From: Nocardioides sp. TRM66260-LWL
GTDB taxonomy: Bacteria; Actinomycetota; Actinomycetes; Propionibacteriales; Nocardioidaceae
Assembly: GCF_020075545.1 (NCBI RefSeq)
Contig: NZ_JAIQZK010000007.1
Location: 1 to 64,000 of the forward strand
DNA length: 64,000 nucleotides
Reading direction: 5' to 3'
This document shows positions 8,012-15,774 of this stretch, piece after piece. Made by a program: the position numbers and the translations under genes. The notes beneath the pieces were generated by a model, which did not search any database, was not told the origin of the DNA, and worked only from the letters and a program-made list of their open reading frames with translations. Numbering within the stretch: the stretch's first letter is position 1; every line of letters begins with the position of its first letter.

Positions 8012-10171
8012 ATGACCCTCGCCGTCGTCCCGGGCTACGCCGCGATCTCCGCGGCGCTCGTGACGAGCGTGCTCGGCGAGCTCGACCGAGCCGACGTGTG
8101 GGAGCGGCGCGGCACCGACCTCGTCGCCCGGCTGCTCGCCGACGACTGGGCGCGGCTGGAGGGCGCGGTGGCCGCCGCGGCCGCCGACCCGGCCGCTCCC
8201 CTCCCCGCGGCGTTCGCGTGGCGCTGCGCGTACGGGCTCCACCACCTCGGCGAGCTGCAGCGCGCCCGCGCGGTGGCGGCACGGGGCGCCGTCGACCCGT
8301 CCGCCTCCCGACCCGACCGGGCGCGGGTCGCCGCGCTGCGCGCGGCCCTGGCCTGGACCGCCGGCGACGAGGGCCGCTGCCGCGAGCACGCCGCCGAGGC
8401 CCGGACGCTCGCCGGCGACCATCCCGGAGCCGGCGCCTTCTCCTGGGTCGCGCAGGCCCTGCTGGCCGCGATCTCCGGCGACCGCGATGCCAACGCCCAC
8501 GCCTACGAGCGCGGGCTCGCCTGCGCCCGCGCCGCCGGCGACCGGATCAGCGAGGAGCGCATCCTCAACAACCTGGGCTCCGCGGCCATCGAGGAGGGCC
8601 GCTACGCCGACGCCGCCGACCTGCTGGCCGCCGGGCTGGAGGTCAACGACCTCACCGGGCACCACTCCGGGCTCGCGGTGCTGCGGCACAACCTGGCCGA
8701 GGCGATGCTCGGCCGCGGCCGGCTGGACGAGGCGCTCCTGGAGGTCGAGGCCGCCCGCACGCTGTGGACGGCCATCGGCTCGCCCAGCGCGGGCGCGGCC
8801 TGGCAGGTGCTCGGCGAGGTGCAGGCCGCGCGGGGCAACGCCACGCAGGCCTCCCTGGCCTACCGCGAGGCGCTGCGGCTCGCCGAGGAGCAGGACGACG
8901 CGCAGACCGCCGTCCCGGCGCTGGCCGGCCTGGCGCGGGTCGCGGCGGCCGACGACCCCGACGAGGCCGACGCCCTGGTCTGCCGGCTGCTCGCCGCCAC
9001 CGGCTCGGTCGGCGACGCCAACCAGCACCTCGCCGCAGGCTGGGTCCGGCTGCAGCGCGGGGCCGCCGAGGCCGCGCGCGGCCACGCGGCCCAGGCGGTC
9101 GAGGCCGCCGGACGCCACCGCGACCTCCCCCGCCTCGCCGAGGCCCTGCTCCTCTCAGCGCTCGCCGCGGAGCAGCCGGACGACGACGACCCGCGGGTGC
9201 GCGAGGCGCGCGACATCGGCGAGCGCCTCGACGCCCCGCTGATCGCGGCCCAGGCCGAGCTGGTCCGCGCGGGGCTCGGCCGCGACCGGCTCGCCCTCGA
9301 CCTCGCGCTCGAGCGGCTGCAGATGCTCGGCGTCCACGACGACGCCGCCCGCATCGCCGGCCCCGCGCAGGCCGTGCGCGCCCGGCGTCCCGCGCCCGCG
9401 ATCCGCGTGCACGCCCTCGGCCGGCTCTCGGTGCACCGCGACGGCGAGCCGGTGCCCGCCTCCGCCTGGCCCTCCCGCAAGGCGCGGGAGGTGCTGGCCG
9501 TGCTGGCCGGACGTGGCGAGCACGGCATCGCCCGCGGCGCGCTCGGCACGCTGCTGTGGCCGGAGGTCGCCGATGTCGGGCCGCGGCTCTCCGTGGCCCT
9601 CTCGCACCTGCGCTCGACCCTCGATCCCGAGCGACGCCACGCCGCCGACCACTACCTGCGTGCCGATCGCGAGCACGTGGCGCTCGACCTCGAGCACGTG
9701 GCGGTCGACGTCGTCGACTTCGAGCAGGCCGCCCGGGCGGCGCTGCGCGCCCACCGCCTCGACGCCCCGGACGCGCTGCGGCTGCTGGAGGCCGCCGCCG
9801 CCCGCCACACCGGCGAGCTGCTCGAGGACGACGCGGTCGAGGAGTGGGCGCTGGAGCTGCGGGACCGGATCGAGGAGCTCGGCCGGCGGGTGGTCGAGGC
9901 GCTGGCCGAGCGGCACGGGCGCGGCGCCGACCCGGCCGCCGCCGTGCCGTGGCTGGCCCGCCTGCTCGCGATGGACCCCTACGACGAGCCGACCTACCGG
10001 GCCGTCGTCACCACGCTGCGCCGGCTCGGACGCTACGGCGAGTCGCGCCGGTTCCACCGCACGTACGCGCTGCGGATGGCCGAGCTGGACGTGCCCGCAC
10101 GCTCCTGGGAGGAGCTCAGCGGCGCGGCCGGCGACCCCGGGCTGACGGCCGTCACCGGCGGTCGCGGCTGA
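8012..10171 (+). CDS. TPR-containing SARP/BTAD-family transcriptional regulator
   Basis: A 719-residue protein. Residues 1 to about 460 are Ala/Leu-rich helical pairs typical of TPR repeats (for example ILNNLGSAAIEEGRYADAADLLAAGL and a following unit at 8645-8770). From about residue 465 an OmpR-like winged helix follows (IRVHALGRLSVHRDGEPVP...RKAREVLAVLA...LWPE). A bacterial transcriptional activator (BTAD) domain then runs to the C-terminus. Canonical SARPs place the DNA-binding and BTAD domains first; here the TPR array is N-terminal and there is no NB-ARC ATPase. It is immediately upstream of acetoacetyl-CoA synthetase on the same strand and is a candidate regulator of it. The signal sensed is unknown. 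The ATG at 8012 lacks a strong ribosome site. Confidence 0.85.
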   Translation: MTLAVVPGYAAISAALVTSVLGELDRADVWERRGTDLVARLLADDWARLEGAVAAAAADPAAPLPAAFAWRCAYGLHHLGELQRARAVAARGAVDPSASRPDRARVAALRAALAWTAGDEGRCREHAAEARTLAGDHPGAGAFSWVAQALLAAISGDRDANAHAYERGLACARAAGDRISEERILNNLGSAAIEEGRYADAADLLAAGLEVNDLTGHHSGLAVLRHNLAEAMLGRGRLDEALLEVEAARTLWTAIGSPSAGAAWQVLGEVQAARGNATQASLAYREALRLAEEQDDAQTAVPALAGLARVAAADDPDEADALVCRLLAATGSVGDANQHLAAGWVRLQRGAAEAARGHAAQAVEAAGRHRDLPRLAEALLLSALAAEQPDDDDPRVREARDIGERLDAPLIAAQAELVRAGLGRDRLALDLALERLQMLGVHDDAARIAGPAQAVRARRPAPAIRVHALGRLSVHRDGEPVPASAWPSRKAREVLAVLAGRGEHGIARGALGTLLWPEVADVGPRLSVALSHLRSTLDPERRHAADHYLRADREHVALDLEHVAVDVVDFEQAARAALRAHRLDAPDALRLLEAAAARHTGELLEDDAVEEWALELRDRIEELGRRVVEALAERHGRGADPAAAVPWLARLLAMDPYDEPTYRAVVTTLRRLGRYGESRRFHRTYALRMAELDVPARSWEELSGAAGDPGLTAVTGGRG

Positions 10172-10199
10172 CCTCGGCGCCCGTGGCAGACTCCGCCGC

Positions 10200-12185
10200 A
10201 TGAGCACCCCCGAGGCGCTGTGGACCCCGCCCCGCGACGGCCGCTCCCGCCTCGAGCGGATGGCGGTCCGCCTGCACGACGCCGGCGTGATCACCGCCGA
10301 GGAGCGTGACGACTACGCGTCGCTGCACGCCTGGTCGGTGCGCGAGCCCGAGGTGTTCTGGCGCGAGACCTGGCACGAGCTCGGGCTGCCGCACACCGGC
10401 TCGACCACCCCGGCGCTGGCCTCGGCGTCGATGCCCGGCGCCACGTGGTTCCCCGACGTCCGGCTCAACTACGCCGAGGCGATGCTCGCCCTGCCGGGGC
10501 GGGCCGACGACGACGTCGTCGTCGTGGCGGCCTCGCAGAGCCGCGCCGAGGTCTCCCTGACCGCCGCCGCGCTGCGCGACCAGGTCGCGCGCGCCCGGGC
10601 GGGGCTGGTGCGCCTCGGCGTCGGCCGCGGCGACCGCGTGGCCGCCTACGCGCCCAACGTGCCCGAGACCCTCGTCCTGCTGCTCGCCGCCGCGAGCCTC
10701 GGGGCGGTGTTCTCCTCCTGCGCGCCGGAGTTCGGCACGCAGAGCGTCGTCGACCGCTGGCAGCAGATCGAGCCGACGGTGCTGCTCGCCGTCGACGGCT
10801 ACCGCTACGGCGTCGGCGAGCGTGCGAAGGACGTCCACCGCGGCGCCGAGGTCGAGGCGCTGCGCGCCGCGCTGCCGTCGCTGACGGCCACCGTCCACCT
10901 CCCCTACCTCGACCCGTCGGCGCCGGCCCCCGCCGGCACGATCACCTGGGAGGCGCTCGTCGCGGAGCCGGGCCCGCTGGAGTTCGAGCCGGTGCCCTTC
11001 GACCACCCGCTCTACGTGCTGTTCTCCTCGGGCACCACGGGCCTGCCGAAGCCGATCGTCCACGGCCACGGCGGCATCGCGCTCGAGCACGGCAAGGCGC
11101 TCGCGCTGCACCACGACCTCGGCCCCGAGGACCGCTTCCTGTGGTTCTCCACGACCGGCTGGATGATGTGGAACCTGCTGGTCTCCGGCCTGCTCGTCGG
11201 CGCGACCGTCGTGCTCGTCGACGGCGATCCCGCCAGCCCCGACCTCGGCGCGCTGTGGCGGCTGGTCGCCGAGCACCGCGTCACGGTCTTCGGCACCAGC
11301 GCGCCGTTCCTCATGGCCTGCCGCAAGGACGGCCTGGTGCCGCGGGAGCTGGCCGACCTCGGCGCCCTGCGTCAGGTCGGCTCGACCGGCGCGCCCCTGC
11401 CGGCGGAGGGGTTCGACTGGGTGCACGAGGCCGTCGGGCCGGTGCAGCTGGCGTCGGTCAGCGGTGGCACCGACGTGTGCTCGGCCTTCGTCGGCGCCGC
11501 GCCGACGGTGCCGGTGTGGCGCGGCGAGATCTCCTGCCGGATGCTCGGCTGCGCCGTCGAGGCGCTCGACGAGCAGCACCGTCCCGTGCGCGACTCCCTC
11601 GGCGAGCTGGTGATCACCGCGCCGCTGCCGTCCATGCCGCTGGGCCTGTGGGGCGACGACGACGGCAGCCGCTACCGGGCGGCGTACTTCGACGACATCC
11701 CCGGCGTCTGGCGGCACGGCGACTGGATCACGATCACCGAGCGCGGCAGCTGCCGCATCACCGGGCGCAGCGACGCCACCCTCAACCGCGGCGGCGTGCG
11801 GCTGGGCACGGCGGAGTTCTACGCCGTCGTCGAGGCGCTGCCCGAGGTGCGCGACAGCCTCGTCGTGCACCTGGAGGACGACGAGGGCGGGGCCGGCCGG
11901 CTCGTGCTGCTGGTGGTGCTCGAGCCCGGCCGGGCGCTGGACGACGACCTGCGGCGCGCGATCGCCGTCGCGCTGCGCACGCACCTCTCGCCGCGCCACG
12001 TGCCGGACGACGTGCTGGCCGTCGGCGCCCTGCCCCGCACCCTCTCGGGCAAGCGGCTCGAGGTGCCGGTCAAGCGGATCCTCCGCGGCGCCGACCCCGA
12101 GGAGGTCGCCGCGGCCGGGGCGCTCCAAGCGCCGGAGTCGCTGGTGGAGATCGCGGCCCTGCGCGACGCCCACCTGCGCGGCTGA
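10200..12185 (+). CDS. aacS: Acetoacetate-CoA ligase (acetoacetyl-CoA synthetase)
   Basis: A 661-residue AMP-forming ligase that activates acetoacetate to acetoacetyl-CoA, feeding ketone-body or polyhydroxyalkanoate carbon into central metabolism. The adenylate-forming P-loop SSGTTGLPK is at residues 276-284, and the family-specific WFSTTGWMMWN lies shortly after. GTDVCSAF and the C-terminal GKRLEVPVKR lysine region are present. Full length and N-terminal EVFWRETWHELGL match acetoacetyl-CoA rather than acetyl-CoA synthetases. It follows the SARP-like regulator by 28 nt. A weak -10 (CAGACT, 7 nt before the ATG) could give it a leaderless promoter of its own, so co-transcription is not certain. 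It ends at a 58-bp palindrome that probably acts as a terminator. Confidence 0.93.
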   Translation: MSTPEALWTPPRDGRSRLERMAVRLHDAGVITAEERDDYASLHAWSVREPEVFWRETWHELGLPHTGSTTPALASASMPGATWFPDVRLNYAEAMLALPGRADDDVVVVAASQSRAEVSLTAAALRDQVARARAGLVRLGVGRGDRVAAYAPNVPETLVLLLAAASLGAVFSSCAPEFGTQSVVDRWQQIEPTVLLAVDGYRYGVGERAKDVHRGAEVEALRAALPSLTATVHLPYLDPSAPAPAGTITWEALVAEPGPLEFEPVPFDHPLYVLFSSGTTGLPKPIVHGHGGIALEHGKALALHHDLGPEDRFLWFSTTGWMMWNLLVSGLLVGATVVLVDGDPASPDLGALWRLVAEHRVTVFGTSAPFLMACRKDGLVPRELADLGALRQVGSTGAPLPAEGFDWVHEAVGPVQLASVSGGTDVCSAFVGAAPTVPVWRGEISCRMLGCAVEALDEQHRPVRDSLGELVITAPLPSMPLGLWGDDDGSRYRAAYFDDIPGVWRHGDWITITERGSCRITGRSDATLNRGGVRLGTAEFYAVVEALPEVRDSLVVHLEDDEGGAGRLVLLVVLEPGRALDDDLRRAIAVALRTHLSPRHVPDDVLAVGALPRTLSGKRLEVPVKRILRGADPEEVAAAGALQAPESLVEIAALRDAHLRG

Positions 12186-12213
12186 CCGCGGCGGCTGACC
12201 TCGGCCGGCGGGT

Positions 12214-12271
12214 CCGACAGGTCCGGCGGCCGGCCGCCGAAGCTTCGGCGGTCGGCCGCCGAACCTGTCGG
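12214..12271. repeat. 58-bp near-perfect palindrome (bidirectional terminator or REP-like element)
   Basis: Two 29-nt arms are centred on AAGCTT (12240-12245) and mismatch at only three symmetric base pairs. The arms begin CCGACAGGT and contain CGGCGGCCG. It lies between the ends of convergent genes aacS (12185) and the 133-residue gene (12285), so it can serve both as a rho-independent-type terminator without a T-tract. The internal near-symmetry also fits a dispersed palindromic repeat. Confidence 0.75.
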
Positions 12272-12284
12272 TGGGCGTTCGAAC

Positions 12285-12686
12285 CTACGCACGCCCACCG
12301 GAAGGTCTCGTCGTGCCGGGACGGCCCGAGCCGCCGGCCATCCGGCCCGCCGCCCGGCCGGGCAGGTTGCGCCGGGGGTCGGGCGGCGTGCGGGGCGGGG
12401 CGGCGAGGTCGGCCGGCATCCGCAGGTCGACCGGCCGCAGCTCCGTGGCCGGGATCCAGCGCATCGCCAGCGACCAGGGCAGCTCGCCACCGCCGGACGC
12501 CCACGCCACCAGCCCCTCCCACTCCGCCGGCCGGCCCGGACGCTCCCGCTGACGCCACTCCACCAGCACGCCGAGGTAGACCGGCCCGTGACCGAGGCTG
12601 CCGCGCAGGTCGATCCAGACGGGCTTGGGATCGATGGCCTGGAAGAGGAACCGATCGGACGCGCCCACCCCGCCATTGGAACACAT
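12285..12686 (-). CDS. Small conserved hypothetical protein with an SOS-like box at its start
   Basis: A 133-residue protein (start at ATG 12686, or GTG at 12668 giving 127 residues). The N-terminal two thirds look like a compact beta-rich fold containing FLFQAIDPKPVWIDLRG, VYLGVLVEWRQR, LVAWASGGGELPWSLAMRW and IPATELRPVD. The C-terminal 40 residues are Pro/Arg/Gly-rich and probably disordered. There is no signal peptide or transmembrane segment. I cannot assign a function. The SOS-like site 12677-12692 overlaps the putative ATG, which suggests DNA-damage regulation and perhaps a start at the downstream GTG. It converges on aacS across the 58-bp palindrome and is divergent from the FAD oxidoreductase. 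Confidence 0.72.
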   Translation of the reverse strand: MCSNGGVGASDRFLFQAIDPKPVWIDLRGSLGHGPVYLGVLVEWRQRERPGRPAEWEGLVAWASGGGELPWSLAMRWIPATELRPVDLRMPADLAAPPRTPPDPRRNLPGRAAGRMAGGSGRPGTTRPSGGRA

Positions 12687-12692
12687 GTTCGA
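12677..12692. promoter_or_regulatory. SOS (LexA)-like box, one mismatch
   Basis: On the minus strand this reads TCGAAC-ATGT-GTTCCA. The actinobacterial LexA consensus TCGAAC-N4-GTTCGA is matched at 11 of 12 fixed positions, and the GAAC-N4-GTTC core is exact. It overlaps the start of the small minus-strand gene and lies 73 nt upstream of the plus-strand FAD oxidoreductase. Confidence 0.55.
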
Positions 12693-12765
12693 CCCCTGCC
12701 GCACGGGGTCGGCCGCCACCCGGACGGGCTCGGAGCGCGTCGACCCGGCTGCCACACTCGCCCCC

Positions 12766-13734
12766 ATGGAAGCCCCGTCCCCCGACCTCCCCGTCATCGT
12801 CGTCGGCGCCGGCATCGCCGGCGTGGCCTGCTCCCGCGCCCTGCAGGCGGCGGACGTGCCGGTGCGGTTGATCGATCGCGGCCGGCGTCTCGGCGGACGG
12901 ATGGCCAGTCGGCGGCTCGAGGGACGTCCCGTCGACATGGGCGCCTCGTACTTCACCGTCTCCGACCCGCGGTTCGCGGCCGTCGTCGAGGACTGGCGCG
13001 CGCGGGGCGTCGCCCGGGAGTGGACCGACACCTTCACCGTGCTCGAGCCGGGATCCGCGCCCACGACCAAGACCGGTCCGATGCGCTGGTCCTCGCCGAC
13101 AGGCCTGCGCAGCGTCGTCGAGGACCTCGCCGCGCCGCTGGAGGTCGAGCAGGCCGCGGTCGAGCAGGTGACGCTCGCCCCCGACGGCACGCTGAGCGTC
13201 GACGACCGTCCGGCCTCCGCCGTGGTGCTGGCGATGACCGACTCGCAGGCCCGCACCCTGCTCGGCGCGGGCCTGGAGGCCGATGCGGGCGTGCTGACCC
13301 GGGCGTCCGAGCCGGTCATCGCGACCGTCGCCTGGTGGGCCGAGCGCCTCTGGGACCTCGACGGCGCGTTCGTCAACGGCGACCCCGACCTCGCCTGGAT
13401 CGCCGACGACGGCGCCCGACGCGGTGACGGCGCACCGTGCCTGGTCGCGCACTCGACGCCCGAGCTCGCGCAGCCGCACCTCGCCGACCCGCAGCAGGCC
13501 GGGCCCCCGATGGTCGCTGCACTGCGCCGCCTGCTCGACCTGCCGGAGCCGGCGGGCACCTACGTGCACCGGTGGTCGCAGGCGCGGCCGATCGGCGAGC
13601 GCGAGGCTCCGTTCCACCTCTCCGAGGCCGGCCTCGGCGTCTGCGGCGACGGCTGGGGGCCGGTCAGCAAGGTCGAGGGCGCCTGGCTCTCGGGCACCGC
13701 GCTCGGCGAGGCGATCGCCGCCCGGCACGCCTGA
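12766..13734 (+). CDS. FAD-dependent amine oxidase/renalase-like protein
   Basis: A 322-residue flavoprotein with an N-terminal dinucleotide-binding motif (VVGAGIAG, residues 12-19) followed by IDRGRRLGGRMASRR, the GG-R-x-x-S/T-R pattern of renalase and amine-oxidase-like proteins. The C-terminus has CGDGWGPVSKVEGAWLSGTALGEAI, where the second FAD-contacting segment is expected. There is no signal peptide despite the hydrophobic N-terminus. It probably oxidises a reduced nicotinamide or an amine, but the substrate is not readable. I chose the ATG at 12766; the open frame extends upstream through a region that contains the SOS-like site and does not look coding. A weak -10 (CACACT, 7 nt upstream) suggests leaderless initiation. 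Confidence 0.85.
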   Translation: MEAPSPDLPVIVVGAGIAGVACSRALQAADVPVRLIDRGRRLGGRMASRRLEGRPVDMGASYFTVSDPRFAAVVEDWRARGVAREWTDTFTVLEPGSAPTTKTGPMRWSSPTGLRSVVEDLAAPLEVEQAAVEQVTLAPDGTLSVDDRPASAVVLAMTDSQARTLLGAGLEADAGVLTRASEPVIATVAWWAERLWDLDGAFVNGDPDLAWIADDGARRGDGAPCLVAHSTPELAQPHLADPQQAGPPMVAALRRLLDLPEPAGTYVHRWSQARPIGEREAPFHLSEAGLGVCGDGWGPVSKVEGAWLSGTALGEAIAARHA

Positions 13735-13776
13735 CGGCACCGCACGGTCCGGGCCCGGCACCCGGCCGCGCGGAAC

Positions 13777-13790
13777 GGGCCCCGGGGCCC
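13777..13790. terminator. GC palindrome between convergent genes
   Basis: GGGCCCCGGGGCCC is a perfect 14-bp palindrome in the 84-bp gap between the FAD oxidoreductase end (13734) and the convergent FnIII gene end (13819). It is a possible bidirectional terminator without a T-tract. Confidence 0.35.
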
Positions 13791-13818
13791 GGGGCCTCCG
13801 AGCCGGTGGAGCGCGGGC

Positions 13819-14532
13819 TCAGCGCGGCAGGACGAACCCGACGCGCGTCGGCGTGCCCCGGCCGGCGCTGTTGACCGCCCGGATCTCGAGCCGGTGGCGG
13901 CCCGGACGCAGGTGGGTCACCGCGAGCTCGGGGAGCGCGCCGAACAGCCGCTCCCCGACCCAGCGGGGCGCGCCGCCGTCGAGAGAGACGCGGTAGGAGC
14001 GCACCAGGCCGCCGTGGTCGTCGGCCACCCGTTCCCAGGCGAGGCGCACGCTGCGGCGGTACGGCCGCACCCGGACGTCGGTGACGCGGCTGGGGGCCAG
14101 CGCGCCGCGGACGACGGTGGTGACCTCCTGGCGTCCGCCCTCGCGGTCCTCGGCCACGAACGTCACCTCGTGCCGCCCGCCGGACGGGACGCGCACGGAC
14201 GCGGCATAGTCGACCACGTGGCCGGCGTCGGAGCCGTGCGGCACGAAGGGCGGCGCCGGCTCGAAGCCGCTGCCGTCGTCGTAGACCTGGCGCAGCACCT
14301 GCTGGCCGTCGACCAGGGCGGTCAGCACCGCGAGCCGCTCCCCCGCGGCCAGGCGACCGTAGACCTCGGCGGCCTCGGTGCGGCACAGCTCGACGCCGCG
14401 ACAGATGGCCGGCACGAGATCGAGACGGTCCGCGGGCGCGTCGGCGGCGGCCGGCACGCAGAGCGCGCCGGGGATCGCCAGGACGGCCAGGGCCGCCGTC
14501 AGGAGACTGCGGGAGGAGCGGGGAGGTCGCAC
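13819..14532 (-). CDS. Secreted fibronectin type III domain protein
   Basis: A 237-residue exported protein starting with GTG. Residues 1-35 form a Sec-type signal peptide (RPPRSSR, then a hydrophobic core LLTAALAVLAIPGALCV and AAADA). The mature N-terminal region (about 40-140) has two Cys (ICRGVELC) and strand-rich sequence. About residues 143-237 form one FnIII domain with WERVADDHGGLVRSYRVSLDG and the closing LEIRAVNSAGRGTPTRV. It probably acts in the cell envelope or as a secreted binding module; no enzymatic motif is visible. It is 35 nt downstream of a secreted SH3-type protein on the same strand. CATGAT six nt before the GTG is a weak -10. Confidence 0.75.
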   Translation of the reverse strand: MRPPRSSRSLLTAALAVLAIPGALCVPAAADAPADRLDLVPAICRGVELCRTEAAEVYGRLAAGERLAVLTALVDGQQVLRQVYDDGSGFEPAPPFVPHGSDAGHVVDYAASVRVPSGGRHEVTFVAEDREGGRQEVTTVVRGALAPSRVTDVRVRPYRRSVRLAWERVADDHGGLVRSYRVSLDGGAPRWVGERLFGALPELAVTHLRPGRHRLEIRAVNSAGRGTPTRVGFVLPR

Positions 14533-14567
14533 CGGCCCATCATGCCGGAGCCGGCGGCGGCTCGGGC

Positions 14568-15584
14568 TCAGCGCACCGACACGTGCACGTGGTCGAAGTG
14601 GTTGGCCGTGGCGGAGCCGCGGTCCTCCATCGTGCGCCAGCCCTCGCCGGCCCGCTCGGGGGTCCAGATGCGCTGCCGCCAGATGACGTCGAAGAGCCCG
14701 AGCCGAGCCGCGTTGGCGCGGAGGAACTCGGCGATCTGCGTGCCGAGGGCGACGTCGCTGGTCATGATGTCGAGCGCGCGTCCGGAGGCGTGCTCGCCGT
14801 GCGCGTCGTAGCCGCCGTAGCTGGTGATCTGCGGGAAGGCGTGGCAGACCGCGCGGTAGACGGCGACCGCGCCCGGCGTCAGGCCGTTCTCGACCGAGCC
14901 GTTCGGGCACGGCGCGCTCGAGAGCCCGCCGGCCGCCGCACGGGCCGTCGGCGTGGCCAGCGGCTTGGTGGCGGTGAGGTAGCCGGCGGTGACCCAGCGC
15001 GAGCGTCCCTTGATCGCCAGCTCGACGCGGTCGTTGGCCCGTCGGCCGGTGACGAGCACCTTGGCGCCAGGGTCGAGGAGCCCGACCTTGCGGGCGTCCT
15101 GCCCGGAGCCGTCCCAGAGGTTGAGCGCGGTGGTGGTCCAGCGGTGGGTGTCGGCGGCGGCGACGGCGGCCCGGGTGCGGGCGGCCTTGGCCTCCGCGAC
15201 CTTGGCCGCGGCCCGTCGGGCCGCCTGCTGCGCGGCGCGCTGGGCGGCCTGGCGCTGGGCGGCCGAGGAGACGGCCTCGGACCGGTCGGCGTCACGCGAG
15301 AGCGGGGCGGGCCGACGGGCCGCGCTCGCCGAGCCAGACGGGCTCGCGGGCGCGGCGGCGTCCGCGACGCTCGCGCCGACGTCGGGCGAGCCGTCGGAGA
15401 CCACGACGCCGAGGCCGACGGCGCCGACGGTCAGGCCGAGCGCGACGGGCGCGGCGACCCTCGCCGTGCGGCCCGGCTGGGCGGAGGGACCACGGACGCC
15501 CTCGCGGGCGGTGCGCAGCAGGGCGGTCGGGACGGTGGTGCGGAGGCGGGCAGTGGTGTCCCGCTTGTGGCGATGGTCTGCCAC
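14568..15584 (-). CDS. Secreted protein with SH3-like and M15-like C-terminal domains
   Basis: A 338-residue protein with a GTG start. It has a basic N-terminus, a hydrophobic segment at about residues 42-62 (VALGLTVGAVGLGVVV), an Ala-rich coiled region at 95-145, an SH3-like segment at 150-205 (LNLWDGSGQDARKVGLLDPGAKVLV) and a C-terminal domain from about 225. The C-terminal domain has YGGYDAHGEHASGRALDIM and HFDHVHVSVR, the D and H-x-H pattern of the ARB_07466-like/M15 peptidase-like family, with Cys pairs that could form disulfides. It is likely a cell-wall-directed, membrane-anchored or secreted protein; activity is unproven. The 190 bp upstream (15585-15774) contains no motif I can name; I looked for a c-di-AMP riboswitch and did not find its conserved core. 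Confidence 0.78.
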   Translation of the reverse strand: MADHRHKRDTTARLRTTVPTALLRTAREGVRGPSAQPGRTARVAAPVALGLTVGAVGLGVVVSDGSPDVGASVADAAAPASPSGSASAARRPAPLSRDADRSEAVSSAAQRQAAQRAAQQAARRAAAKVAEAKAARTRAAVAAADTHRWTTTALNLWDGSGQDARKVGLLDPGAKVLVTGRRANDRVELAIKGRSRWVTAGYLTATKPLATPTARAAAGGLSSAPCPNGSVENGLTPGAVAVYRAVCHAFPQITSYGGYDAHGEHASGRALDIMTSDVALGTQIAEFLRANAARLGLFDVIWRQRIWTPERAGEGWRTMEDRGSATANHFDHVHVSVR

Positions 15585-15774
15585 AGCGCTGATCCTTCGC
15601 TGTCGGGGCCCCCGGACGCGGTGCGCAGGGGGTGAGGCCGCCGTCAAATCCGGTCGGGATCGTCGCGACGCGCGCTCACAGGGCGCCCCCACTCAAGCAC
15701 GACGGCGGCCGCGTGGCCGAATCTTCGCCGGATCCGTGACCCGGGTCTCAGCCGTCCGCGAGCGTCCTGGCCGG

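Noticed and set aside
15585..15774. Possible c-di-AMP (ydaO) riboswitch upstream of the secreted SH3/M15-like gene
   Set aside because: Such riboswitches often precede actinobacterial wall-enzyme genes, but I could not find the conserved core segments in this 190-bp gap.
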